This document shows positions 4,944 to 13,447 of a DNA stretch of 64,000 nt, piece by piece. The DNA is taken from NCBI GenBank assembly GCA_028244835.1, contig JAOKBJ010000003.1, positions 1 to 64,000 on the forward strand. Direction: 5' to 3'. The stretch comes from Methylophilaceae bacterium. Lineage in GTDB: Bacteria; Pseudomonadota; Gammaproteobacteria; Burkholderiales; Methylophilaceae. A model generated the notes under the pieces. That model searched no databases, was not told where the DNA came from, and was given only the letters and a program-made list of their open reading frames with translations. The position numbers and the translations under genes were made by a program. The stretch's first letter is position 1; every line of letters starts with the position of its first letter.

Positions 4944-6512
4944 ATGTCATATGAAGTATTAGCCCGAAAGTGGCGTCCTAAGTCTTTTGAAGCATTAGTG
5001 GGACAAGATAATACAGTCCAAGCCCTTAGTAATGCTTTGGATAATGACCGTCTTCATCATGCTTATCTGTTCTCAGGTACTCGTGGAGTCGGTAAGACTA
5101 CTCTGGCTAGAATTCTAGCTAAGTCCCTTAACTGTGAACAAAGTGTTTCTTCAAAACCGTGCCAAAAATGCTCTACTTGTATAGACATTGATAAAGGAAG
5201 ATTTATTGATCTTATCGAAGTTGATGCCGCAACTAATACAAAAGTTGAAAGCATGAGAGATCTTCTAGAAAATTCTCAATATGCGCCAACATCTGGACGA
5301 TTCAAAGTCTACATTATTGATGAAGTTCATATGCTGTCCAAGAGCGCATTTAATTCAATGCTTAAAACACTAGAAGAGCCACCGAGTCATGTTAAATTCA
5401 TACTGGCAACAACTGACCCAAAAAAAATTCCAATTACAGTTATTTCTAGATGCCTTCAATTCAATTTAAAACAAATGACTACAGAAAGTATATCTAGTTA
5501 TCTTAAAAATATACTCAAAGAAGAAAAAATAAACGCAGAAAATGAAGCATTAGACATAATATCTAAAGCCGCTCATGGAAGTATGAGAGATGCGCTTTCA
5601 ATACTTGATCAAGCAATTGCTTATTCAGGAATTGAAATTTCAACCGAAAAAATTATTTCAATGCTTGGGACAATTGATGATGTTTTTCTTGTGTCAATAT
5701 TAAATGCATTAGCAGAAGATAATGGGGCTAAGGTGATGAAGCTATCAAAAGAAATGAATCAGAAAAGTATTTCTTTTGATTTAGCCCTCGAAGAGCTGGC
5801 TAGATTAATACATAAAATTTCAATACATCAAATCATTCCAGAAAGCCTCAGTGAATCAAGTTTAAATGGAGAGATAAAAAAATTATCAACTTTATTTACT
5901 GCGGAAAGCCTTCAATTATCATATCAAATAGCTATTAATGGGAGAAAAGATCTAGATCTAGCCCCTGATCAATATACCGGATTCAATATGACACTATTAA
6001 GAATGTTGGCATTTTATCCATCTAGTCAGCCTGTTGCTTCATTTAGCGCTAAAAAAAAAATTGATCCTGAAGTAAATGTTGTAAAAAAAGAGAATAACTT
6101 AGATGTAGATAGTATAGATCATTCTTTTAATGGAGATTGGGAGAAATTAGTTAATAGTTTAAAAATTGGTATTGCAAAGAGCCTTGCACAAGAATGTGCT
6201 CTAGTAAGCTACCAAAATAATAATTTTAACTTATCTTTAAATGAAAACTTCAGTCACCTTAATCAAAATAACTATGTTGATAAGTTAGAAGAGGTGCTTA
6301 CCAATTATTTCAACAAAAAGATTAAAGTGAATATATCGTTGGGCAATGATCTTAAAACACCGTCCTCTCAAAAAAAAATAGAAAGCGATGGATTAATGAA
6401 AACAACGGAGTCTGCTATTATGGACGATAGATTTGTAAAGCAATTAATTAATGATTTTGGTGCTGAAGTTATTGCCTCAAGTATAAAACCAATTAAAAAA
6501 AAGGAAAAATAA
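4944..6512 (+). CDS. dnaX: DNA polymerase III subunit tau/gamma
   Basis: 522 aa, shorter than the 643 aa of E. coli. It is the clamp-loader ATPase of the replisome. Walker A is GTRGVGKT (45-52), the zinc-binding cysteines are Cys64/73/76/79, Walker B/DExx is IIDEVHM (124-130), and the sensor and SRC region follows at ISRC. Domains I-III end near residue 365; the remainder is a shorter, Lys-rich tau tail. An A10 tract at codons 370-373 sits exactly where a gamma product would end (see separate entry). A second A9 run is at 6370-6378. The gene lies 28 bases after ffs and 1 base before ybaB, so ffs-dnaX-ybaB-recR form one unit. Confidence 0.95.
   Translation: MSYEVLARKWRPKSFEALVGQDNTVQALSNALDNDRLHHAYLFSGTRGVGKTTLARILAKSLNCEQSVSSKPCQKCSTCIDIDKGRFIDLIEVDAATNTKVESMRDLLENSQYAPTSGRFKVYIIDEVHMLSKSAFNSMLKTLEEPPSHVKFILATTDPKKIPITVISRCLQFNLKQMTTESISSYLKNILKEEKINAENEALDIISKAAHGSMRDALSILDQAIAYSGIEISTEKIISMLGTIDDVFLVSILNALAEDNGAKVMKLSKEMNQKSISFDLALEELARLIHKISIHQIIPESLSESSLNGEIKKLSTLFTAESLQLSYQIAINGRKDLDLAPDQYTGFNMTLLRMLAFYPSSQPVASFSAKKKIDPEVNVVKKENNLDVDSIDHSFNGDWEKLVNSLKIGIAKSLAQECALVSYQNNNFNLSLNENFSHLNQNNYVDKLEEVLTNYFNKKIKVNISLGNDLKTPSSQKKIESDGLMKTTESAIMDDRFVKQLINDFGAEVIASSIKPIKKKEK
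6051..6064 (+). other. A10 slippage candidate generating a gamma-like DnaX
   Basis: Ten consecutive A (6051-6060) are followed by ttga. One extra A in the transcript, or a -1 ribosomal shift, gives three Lys, Asn and then TGA at 6062-6064. One A fewer gives TTG ATC CTG AAG then TAA at 6073-6075. Either way a product of about 373-376 aa ends after domain III. This resembles the A9 slippage of Thermus dnaX more than the E. coli AAAAAAG site, since no stimulatory hairpin or upstream Shine-Dalgarno is evident. Confidence 0.5.
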
Positions 6513-6513
6513 T

Positions 6514-6822
6514 ATGAGTAAAGGTGGTATGGGTAATTTAATGAAACAAGCTCAAATGATGCAAGCTAATCTAAAAAAAGCACAAGACGAATTGGCTAAC
6601 ATAAATATTGAGGGCTCTTCAGGTAACGGTCTTGTAAAAATATTAATGTCATGTAAGAACGATATAAAAAAAATTGATATTGACCCGAGCTTGCTAGATG
6701 ATAAAGAAATGTTAGAAGATTTAATTATCGTAGCCCTTAAAGATGCATTCCAAAAAATTGAAACTACTAGCAGTGAAAAAATGAATGGTCTTGTTCCTCC
6801 AGGAATGAACTTACCTTTTTAG
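6514..6822 (+). CDS. ybaB: YbaB/EbfC nucleoid-associated protein
   Basis: 102 aa, typical length. It has the Met/Gln-rich N-terminal helix (MGNLMKQAQMMQANLKKAQ) and the conserved ending GLVPPGMNLPF. It forms DNA-binding dimers associated with the nucleoid. It lies between dnaX (1-base gap) and recR (1-base gap), the standard order. Confidence 0.95.
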   Translation: MSKGGMGNLMKQAQMMQANLKKAQDELANINIEGSSGNGLVKILMSCKNDIKKIDIDPSLLDDKEMLEDLIIVALKDAFQKIETTSSEKMNGLVPPGMNLPF

Positions 6823-6823
6823 T

Positions 6824-7420
6824 ATGAAGAAAATTGAAATACTTGAAAACCTTGTCGATGCCTTAAAAATTCTACCTGGTATTGGGCCAAAATCGGCACT
6901 AAGGATGACATACTACTTGCTTCAAAGAAATAGAAATGGTGCTCAAAATATTTCCAAATCTATTTCAAATGCACTTGAACAGCTAATGCATTGTGAGCTA
7001 TGTAATAACTTTTCAGAAGAGCCACAATGCTCAATTTGCTTATCAAACAAACGTGATGCAAATACTATTTGTATAGTAGAAATGCCAACGGACTTATTAA
7101 TGCTAGAAGAAACTCATTCATATAATGGGCTTTATTTTATCCTAATGGGTAGATTATCGCCTCTTGATGCGGTTGGTCCAAATGAAATTCACTTAAGTAA
7201 ACTTATAAAAAGAATAAAAAATTCAAATATTAAAGAAATGATTCTTGCAACAAATTTCACTGTTGAAGGTAATGCTACAGCACAATATATAAAAGAATTA
7301 TTTAAAGATTTAGATATTAAAACTTCTCGTATAGCGCGTGGATTACCAATGGGAGGAGAAATAGAATATGTTGATAGCGGGACCCTAGCCCAAGCTATTG
7401 TTGAACGAAAGACCATCTAA
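6824..7420 (+). CDS. recR: Recombination mediator protein RecR
   Basis: 198 aa. N-terminal helix-hairpin-helix (LKILPGIGPKSA, about residues 14-25), a four-Cys zinc finger (C57, C60, C69, C72 in CELCNNFSEEPQCSIC), then a Toprim domain starting IVEMPTDLL and ending in GLPMGGEIEYVD. It acts with RecO/RecF to load RecA on gapped DNA. Its 3' end overlaps the convergent phosphatase gene by 36 bases, an unusually long coding overlap for a tail-to-tail pair. Confidence 0.95.
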   Translation: MKKIEILENLVDALKILPGIGPKSALRMTYYLLQRNRNGAQNISKSISNALEQLMHCELCNNFSEEPQCSICLSNKRDANTICIVEMPTDLLMLEETHSYNGLYFILMGRLSPLDAVGPNEIHLSKLIKRIKNSNIKEMILATNFTVEGNATAQYIKELFKDLDIKTSRIARGLPMGGEIEYVDSGTLAQAIVERKTI

Positions 7421-8056
7421 ACTAATAACTTCTGATGGGCTATGGATAATATAATCAGGTTGCCAATCTTTGATTGAGTCTGAACTTTTTAAATATCCAT
7501 AGCATGCTAATACTGATTTAATTTTTGCAGATTGAGCAGATAAGATATCGCGATACCCATCACCAACATAAATTACATTTGATATATTTACATCAAGCAA
7601 TCTACACGCTTCAATTAATAGTTCAGGAGATGGTTTTGATTTAAAACCATCATCATCCCCACACATTAGAACGGAACATCTCTTGGTAAGTTGATGATGT
7701 TTCATAATGTTCTCGGCAAAATATCTTGGCTTATTTGTAACAATACCCCATGTCATACCATTATCTTCTAAACGTAATATCAAATTCTCAATACCATCAA
7801 ACAATAATGGGTTTTTTAAAAATTGTTCATTATAAATACTTAAAAATTCTTTAGATAATAAATCAAAATCATCCCTCTCCTCATCAAACCTAAGCCTAAG
7901 AAAAGCTTTTATGCCATCAGAAGCGATTTCACGACCTACCTCATAAGATATATTGGATTTACGATTATTTTGATAAACAATATTAGCTGTTTGAATAAGA
8001 TCAAAAGCAGTATCAACAAAAGTACCGTCTAAATCAAAAAGAACTGTACTAATCAA
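7385..8056 (-). CDS. mupP-like: HAD phosphatase, MupP/Gph type
   Basis: About 223 aa from a TTG at 8056 that has AAGGG six bases upstream and gives MISTVLFDLDGTFVDT, the normal family N-terminus. A TTG at 8077 is an alternative but lies inside ubiG. HAD motifs: DLDGT (nucleophile Asp), the WGIVTNKP segment, and VGDGYRDI. Annotation as phosphoglycolate phosphatase would be routine, but the order deaminase-ubiG-HAD matches Pseudomonas PA3170-PA3172, where the HAD protein is MupP, the N-acetylmuramic acid 6-phosphate phosphatase of peptidoglycan recycling. The spacing and C-terminal YGYL...PSEVI features also recall MupP. Either substrate is possible. Confidence 0.82.
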   Translation of the reverse strand: MISTVLFDLDGTFVDTAFDLIQTANIVYQNNRKSNISYEVGREIASDGIKAFLRLRFDEERDDFDLLSKEFLSIYNEQFLKNPLLFDGIENLILRLEDNGMTWGIVTNKPRYFAENIMKHHQLTKRCSVLMCGDDDGFKSKPSPELLIEACRLLDVNISNVIYVGDGYRDILSAQSAKIKSVLACYGYLKSSDSIKDWQPDYIIHSPSEVISLDGLSFNNSLG

Positions 8057-8057
8057 T

Positions 8058-8765
8058 TTAACCCTTAACTTCAACAATATAATTTACAGAGGTATCATCA
8101 CCCAATTTATAGGTTTGCAAAAAAGGATTATATGACATTCCAGTAATGCTTTTAAAATCTAACTGCTTCATCAAACACCAGTCCCGAAGTTCAGCAGGAG
8201 TTATAAATTTACTATACTCATGTGTTCCTTTAGGCAATAAATTTAGTATGTATTCAGCACCAATAATTGCAAATAAAAATGATTTTGGGTTTCTATTAAT
8301 TGTTGAGAAAAATATAGTCCCTCCAGGCTTAATTAGAGCCGCACATTTGTTTATAATAGATGAAGGGTCTGGGACATGTTCAAGCATTTCTAGACAAGTA
8401 ATTACATCAAATTTTTCATTACTAATTTTATAATAATCTTCTATATTCAATTGTTTATAGTCAATATTTAAATTAGATTCTTTCATGTGTAACTTAGCTA
8501 TTTTGATAACATTTTCACCTTGATCTATACCTGTAACCTTAGCTCCTTCTTTTGCAAGTGATTCTGATAATATTCCACCCCCACAACCAACATCAAGAAC
8601 TTTTGCTGAAGATAGGTTAACCTTACTTGCTATAAAATTTAATCTCAATGGGTTAATTTGGTGTAAAGGTTTAAATTCACTAGTTTTATCCCACCACTTA
8701 TGAGCTAATAAATTAAACTTCTCCACTTCATTATGATCTATATTTTCTTTAATTTTCTCTGCCAT
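8058..8765 (-). CDS. ubiG: Ubiquinone biosynthesis O-methyltransferase UbiG
   Basis: 235 aa. It contains the family N-terminus (EVEKFNLLAHKWWDKTSEFKPLHQINPLR), SAM-binding motif I VLDVGCGGGILSE (about 56-68), and the EMLEHVPDP segment. It methylates the two hydroxyls of ubiquinone intermediates at the membrane. The 5' end overlaps the deaminase gene by 28 bases and no clear ribosome binding site is seen, so translation is probably coupled. The presence of ubiG implies ubiquinone-based respiration. Confidence 0.94.
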   Translation of the reverse strand: MAEKIKENIDHNEVEKFNLLAHKWWDKTSEFKPLHQINPLRLNFIASKVNLSSAKVLDVGCGGGILSESLAKEGAKVTGIDQGENVIKIAKLHMKESNLNIDYKQLNIEDYYKISNEKFDVITCLEMLEHVPDPSSIINKCAALIKPGGTIFFSTINRNPKSFLFAIIGAEYILNLLPKGTHEYSKFITPAELRDWCLMKQLDFKSITGMSYNPFLQTYKLGDDTSVNYIVEVKG

Positions 8766-10066
8766 TTTTTTGCCATTTGTATTATTCTTTCTTCATCGAT
8801 ATTAACTAATTTTTTATCCTTAAGCTTTATCTTCCCATCAATCCAAACATAACTAACATCTGTCCTACTTGAACTATACACAAGAGTGCTTATTGGATTA
8901 TATAAAGGTTGATTTTCAATTGCACTTAAATCTATTGCTACCAAATCTGCTTTCTTGTTTTTTTCAATTGATCCTATTGTTGAATCCAGTCCCAATGTTT
9001 TAGCTCCATTAATTGTTGCCATTTTTATCGCTTCTTTAGCTGGAATTAATTCTGGAGATTTTGTGGTTCCTTTAATCAACAGTGCAGCTAAACGCATTTC
9101 CCCCATTATATCTAACCTATTATTACTTGCAGAGCTATCGGTGCCCAAACTAACAGTTAAGTTTTGTTTTAGCATTTTTGCAACATCAGCAATTCCACTT
9201 CCTAACTTCATATTAGAAGATGGATTGTGAGCAATGCTAACTTTATTTTTAGCCAGTATGTCCATATCCTGATCATTTAAATATACACAATGTGCTGCCA
9301 TTAGCGATGGGCCAATAATTCCTAAATTATTTAATCTCTGCACAGGAGTTATTCCGTATTTATCTATACTTTGATCAATCTCCCATTGAGTTTCATGTAA
9401 ATGTGTATGAATATTAATATTTAACTCTTCTGAATAAGTGTTAATGAGAGTAAAAGCTTCATTAGAAACAGAATATGGTGCATGCGGTGCTATAGAAGTT
9501 GTAATTAACTCTTCATTCCTCCATTTATCTCTAAATTCAAATCCTTTTACCAAGTAATCTTCAGGGTCTGTAGCATAATTTGTAGGAAAATCTAAAACAA
9601 CCAATCCAATATTGCTTCGCACCCCTAGCTCTTTAACCGCTTCAGCAGTTGCCTCTGGGAAGAAATACATATCATTAAAAGTTGTAACTCCTGATTTTAT
9701 CATTTCTGACAAAGCTAAAATTGAACCATCTTTAACAAATGAAGAGTTAACAAATTCTTTTTCTGCAGGCCATATATGATTATTTAACCAATCCTGTAAA
9801 GAGAGGTCGTCAGCAAAGCCTTTAAACAGACTCATTGCTGCATGTGTATGAGTGTTAATCAAGCCAGGGATAAGGATATGGTCAGTTAATTGATAGTTAT
9901 TATTAGCTTCGTACTCATCAAATACTTTATTTTGAGGGAGTAGATCAATAACTTTATCATTTTCAATTACTACTGCATAATCGGAAAGTAATTGGTCTTC
10001 TGGGCCAGCTGTAAAAATCCAAGAAGCAGAAATAATGACGGACGCATTTTTTTTGATATCTTTCAT
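8738..10066 (-). CDS. mtaD-like: Amidohydrolase, 5-methylthioadenosine/S-adenosylhomocysteine deaminase family
   Basis: 442 aa of the TRZ/ATZ amidohydrolase superfamily. Metal ligands are visible in NTHTHAAMSLFKG (HxH), in the THLHET and AHCVYL segments, and in GTDSSASNN. The sequence fits enzymes that deaminate methylthioadenosine or S-adenosylhomocysteine; the close family also includes guanine and triazine hydrolases, so substrate is inferred. Its place upstream of ubiG suits removal of adenosyl by-products of SAM-dependent methylation. It follows purA by 36 bases on the same strand. Confidence 0.88.
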   Translation of the reverse strand: MKDIKKNASVIISASWIFTAGPEDQLLSDYAVVIENDKVIDLLPQNKVFDEYEANNNYQLTDHILIPGLINTHTHAAMSLFKGFADDLSLQDWLNNHIWPAEKEFVNSSFVKDGSILALSEMIKSGVTTFNDMYFFPEATAEAVKELGVRSNIGLVVLDFPTNYATDPEDYLVKGFEFRDKWRNEELITTSIAPHAPYSVSNEAFTLINTYSEELNINIHTHLHETQWEIDQSIDKYGITPVQRLNNLGIIGPSLMAAHCVYLNDQDMDILAKNKVSIAHNPSSNMKLGSGIADVAKMLKQNLTVSLGTDSSASNNRLDIMGEMRLAALLIKGTTKSPELIPAKEAIKMATINGAKTLGLDSTIGSIEKNKKADLVAIDLSAIENQPLYNPISTLVYSSSRTDVSYVWIDGKIKLKDKKLVNIDEERIIQMAKKWQRKLKKI

Positions 10067-10102
10067 TGAACAAAAATCCCTGTCGCCTTATAAGCTTTAT
10101 GT

Positions 10103-11422
10103 CTATTCAAATGGATGTTTAAGTAATATTGTTTCATCACGCTCAGGCCCTGTGGATACAATATGAATTGGTACACCGCATAAATCTTGAAGTTTCAATA
10201 AGTAACTCTGGGCATTATCAGGTAATTTATTCCAATCTTTAACCCCAAAAGTACTTTCATGCCAACCTGGCATATCGATAAGTATTGGATCACAATCAGC
10301 AACTTGTTCAGAACCTAGAGGGAGCAGATCATGATGTACTCCATTTAAAGTATAGCCTATACAAATTTTAAGGGAATCAATACCGTCTAAAACATCTAAC
10401 TTGGTAATGCATAATCCACTCAAGCCATTAATCATTGCAGATCTTTTTAATGCAGCGGCATCAAACCAGCCACATCTTCTTTTTCTTTGTGTAACTGTTC
10501 CAAATTCTTTACCCTTAATTGACATATGGCTGCCTGGCGATGAAGTCTGCTCAATATCAAGCTCACTAGGAAAAGGTCCTCCACCGACTCTTGTAGTATA
10601 AGCTTTTGTGATGCCAAGAATATAATCCAACATCTGGGGCCCTACTCCCGAACCAGCTGAAGCCTGGCCTGCAACACAGTTTGAAGAAGTAACAAAAGGG
10701 TATGTTCCATGATCCACATCTAATAACGCACCTTGAGCGCCCTCAAATAGAATTTTTTTGCCTTCAGAGTTTAATTTATGCAACTGATCTGAAACGTCAC
10801 ATACTATAGGTTTGATAAATTCAGCTTGAGCATAAATTTCATCTAATTGCTTAGTAAAATCTACAGGCTTTGTTTTAAGGTAATTTTGAAGAACAAAATT
10901 ATGAAAATCTAATATATCTTTTAGTTTATCACTTAACTTAACAGGATTAAGAAGGTCGTAGACTTTTAGAGATCGTCTTGCAACCTTATCTTCATATGCT
11001 GGGCCAATACCCTTTCCCGTTGTGCCAATTTTTTTATCTTCATCTTTGATCGCTTCTCGAGCCTGATCTAACAATATATGGTAATTTAAAATCAATGGGC
11101 AACCATAGCTAACGAACAAACGATTTTTAACATCGATGCCATCTTTTTCAAGGTTAGTAACTTCATTCTCAAGATGATTAATGTCAAGAACAACACCATT
11201 CCCAATAAAACATTTTATTTGGGCCCTAATAATTCCTGATGGGACAAGATTTAATTTATATTCTTTTTGCGATGAGCCTTGTCCGATAACTAAAGTATGG
11301 CCGGCATTATGGCCTCCTTGAAATCTTACAACTGCGTCAGCATGATTAGTTAACCAATCAACAATTTTACCTTTTCCTTCATCGCCCCATTGAGTTCCAA
11401 TAACTACTACATTTTTTGTCAT
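10103..11422 (-). CDS. purA: Adenylosuccinate synthetase
   Basis: 439 aa, full length. It shows the P-loop-like [15 protein letters not shown] with the catalytic Asp, GGHNAGHT (catalytic His), [14 protein letters not shown], the GTP-binding TKLDVLDG and the C-terminal GPERDETI. It converts IMP, aspartate and GTP to adenylosuccinate in AMP synthesis. It lies 11 bases downstream of hisZ, a pairing conserved in beta- and gammaproteobacteria. Confidence 0.97.
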   Translation of the reverse strand: MTKNVVVIGTQWGDEGKGKIVDWLTNHADAVVRFQGGHNAGHTLVIGQGSSQKEYKLNLVPSGIIRAQIKCFIGNGVVLDINHLENEVTNLEKDGIDVKNRLFVSYGCPLILNYHILLDQAREAIKDEDKKIGTTGKGIGPAYEDKVARRSLKVYDLLNPVKLSDKLKDILDFHNFVLQNYLKTKPVDFTKQLDEIYAQAEFIKPIVCDVSDQLHKLNSEGKKILFEGAQGALLDVDHGTYPFVTSSNCVAGQASAGSGVGPQMLDYILGITKAYTTRVGGGPFPSELDIEQTSSPGSHMSIKGKEFGTVTQRKRRCGWFDAAALKRSAMINGLSGLCITKLDVLDGIDSLKICIGYTLNGVHHDLLPLGSEQVADCDPILIDMPGWHESTFGVKDWNKLPDNAQSYLLKLQDLCGVPIHIVSTGPERDETILLKHPFE

Positions 11423-11433
11423 ATTTAAATTCT

Positions 11434-12384
11434 TTAAACTTTCATTTGGTTAATAATAAATCTTAAATCCATTGAAAAACCTGTTGCCGCCCGGCTGTTT
11501 TTAATATTGTCATAACGGCCACCTTGCGCAATAGCGGTAGAATAGCTTGGTGAATAAGCAGAAAAAATAAGTCCTGAGTGATACTGATAACCTCGAATAT
11601 CCGAAAAATCAAAACTTATCTTAATTCCTGTACCTATCAAAATCTCATATAGAGATTTTAATTTATCAACTGTAGATTTAATTGTTTTATTTCCAGGAAT
11701 TAATTTCACAATTTGATCTAAAACATTTTTATCCCCATAAAGATCTGTTAATTCGACCAACTGCTCACTCATAACATTTTTGCTATAATTTTTGAGAGTT
11801 TTTCTAAGCGCACCCTTATCTTTTATCATTAAGGCTTCAGCAATAAAAATTTTATCTTCTTCTGACAACTCTAACTCCGATATTAATTGGTTATAAATAT
11901 CTAAGTGATTTATATCTAAAGTGATGTCTCTAATATTCAATAATTTAAGAGAATTAATTAAAATTGTTTGAACTTCAATGTCTGCTGCAATATCTAAACT
12001 ACCGAAATATTCAATTCCGACCTGATAAAGCTCTCTTGATTGAGATAAAGCAGTTTTAGTCCTAAGAACAGGCCCTGCGTAACATAATTTATTTAGATCG
12101 CCCTCTTGCATTAATTGAGAATCAATTCGTGAGGTTTGTGTTGTTAAGTCGGAACTGACCCCCATCATCCTTCCAGATAATTGATCTACAACTTTAAAAG
12201 TGTCTAAATCAAGATCTTTGCCAAAAGCATTTAGGGAGTCTGCATACTCAAGTAATGAAGGGATGACCAACTCATATCCATTCTTGGCATATAAATCTAG
12301 TAATTTCCTTCTATAACTTTCGAGTAGTTTTGCTTGTCTAGGCAGTAAGTCTTCTACATTTTCTGGGAGGAGCCATTGAGACAT
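11434..12384 (-). CDS. hisZ: ATP phosphoribosyltransferase regulatory subunit HisZ, short form
   Basis: 316 aa from ATG at 12384 ([18 protein letters not shown]); a TTG at 12399 is in frame but lies within the DUF2065 gene. It has the class II HisRS-like fold ([40 protein letters not shown]) without aminoacylation ability. It partners the short form of HisG in histidine synthesis; hisG is not in this window. It ends about 60-70 residues earlier than typical HisZ proteins, directly after the ATGFSxDLR motif, and purA starts 11 bases later. The shortening may be real or a relic of C-terminal loss. Confidence 0.88.
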   Translation of the reverse strand: MSQWLLPENVEDLLPRQAKLLESYRRKLLDLYAKNGYELVIPSLLEYADSLNAFGKDLDLDTFKVVDQLSGRMMGVSSDLTTQTSRIDSQLMQEGDLNKLCYAGPVLRTKTALSQSRELYQVGIEYFGSLDIAADIEVQTILINSLKLLNIRDITLDINHLDIYNQLISELELSEEDKIFIAEALMIKDKGALRKTLKNYSKNVMSEQLVELTDLYGDKNVLDQIVKLIPGNKTIKSTVDKLKSLYEILIGTGIKISFDFSDIRGYQYHSGLIFSAYSPSYSTAIAQGGRYDNIKNSRAATGFSMDLRFIINQMKV

Positions 12385-12388
12385 AAGG

Positions 12389-12574
12389 TTACTTTCCAAT
12401 AAATATTATAATTATGCCTATAAGAATAGATAAAAGTCCATAAAATCTAATTTGACCAGTTTTAAATTTAACCATCTTACTAAAAGTATCTTTCCATACC
12501 TCAGGCAAAGCTAAGGGAAAAATTCCTTCAAAAATCAAAACTAAGCCAAGCGCCATATATATAGTGTCTTGCAA
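12389..12574 (-). CDS. yjeT: DUF2065 (YjeT-like) small membrane protein
   Basis: 61 aa from a TTG start that aligns with the family N-terminus (MQDTIYMALGLVLIFEGIFP). It has two hydrophobic helices with PEVWKDTFSKM between. Function is unknown, but the gene is regularly found between hflC and hisZ/purA, as here. It starts directly after the hflC stop. Confidence 0.88.
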   Translation of the reverse strand: MQDTIYMALGLVLIFEGIFPLALPEVWKDTFSKMVKFKTGQIRFYGLLSILIGIIIIFIGK

Positions 12575-13447
12575 TTATTTTTTACTTGGCCCACGGAGAT
12601 ATTTAAAGAAATCGGAATTAGGATCAAGCACCATAATATCTTCTTTCCCACTAAAACTTTTCCTATAAGCTTCAAGGCTTCTATAAAAATCATAGAATTC
12701 TTTATTTTTAGAGAAGGTATTAGCGTAAATTCTTGATGCCTTTGCATCTCCCTCACCTTTAATTTTTTGAGCATCACGATAAGCTTCAGTAATAATTATA
12801 TCTCGCTCTCTTTCTGCTTCAGCACGAATTTTTTCAGAATCTGCGAAACCTTGCGACCTTAATTCATTTGCTACAGCTTTTCTTTCTGCATTCATTCTCT
12901 GATATACAGACTCACTAACTTCTTGAGGTAAATCAACCCTTCTTAATCGAACATCAATAATTTCAATTCCTATTTGCCTTGAATCTCTATCAGCTCTTTC
13001 TTTTAAAATATCCATAATTTCAGACCGCTCTCCCGAAACTACCTCTAAAATAGTTCGTTTACCGAATTCAGCCCTTAAGCCGTCATTTACTGTTTGTGAC
13101 AATCTTCTTTCAGCCTGTCTCTCATCACCATTAACTGAAACATAATATTGAGATGGGTCGATAATTCTCCATTTAATATAAGAATCTACCAAAACATTCT
13201 TCTTTTCACTTGTAATAAAACGATCTGGTTGCGGCGGATCATAGGTCATTATTCTTTTTTCAAAGAATCTAACATTATCAATTAAAGGCGCTTTTAAATA
13301 AATCCCAGGCTTATCTTTAACTGATACGATTTCTCCCAACCTAAATACAAGCGCGTGTTCTCTTTGGTCAACAGTGAAGGTTGCTAAGGTTAAAACAATT
13401 AGTAATAAAATTATGGCAGCAGCTACTTTGGATATATTTTTCATCAT
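12575..13447 (-). CDS. hflC: HflC, subunit of the HflKC complex regulating FtsH
   Basis: 290 aa. One N-terminal membrane anchor (about residues 6-25), then a SPFH/band-7 domain (FTVDQREHALVFRLGEIV onward) and a coiled helical region with RAEAERERDIIITEAYRDAQKIKGEGDA. With HflK it forms a membrane cage around FtsH protease. It starts directly after the hflK stop, so expression is coupled. Confidence 0.95.
   Translation of the reverse strand: MMKNISKVAAAIILLLIVLTLATFTVDQREHALVFRLGEIVSVKDKPGIYLKAPLIDNVRFFEKRIMTYDPPQPDRFITSEKKNVLVDSYIKWRIIDPSQYYVSVNGDERQAERRLSQTVNDGLRAEFGKRTILEVVSGERSEIMDILKERADRDSRQIGIEIIDVRLRRVDLPQEVSESVYQRMNAERKAVANELRSQGFADSEKIRAEAERERDIIITEAYRDAQKIKGEGDAKASRIYANTFSKNKEFYDFYRSLEAYRKSFSGKEDIMVLDPNSDFFKYLRGPSKK

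Noticed and set aside
6370-6378. Second A9 run in dnaX as the tau/gamma switch
   Set aside because: It is near the end of tau, so slippage there would not give a gamma-sized product.
12541-12777. 78-codon frame within hflC
   Set aside because: Different frame of hflC, which has full family conservation.
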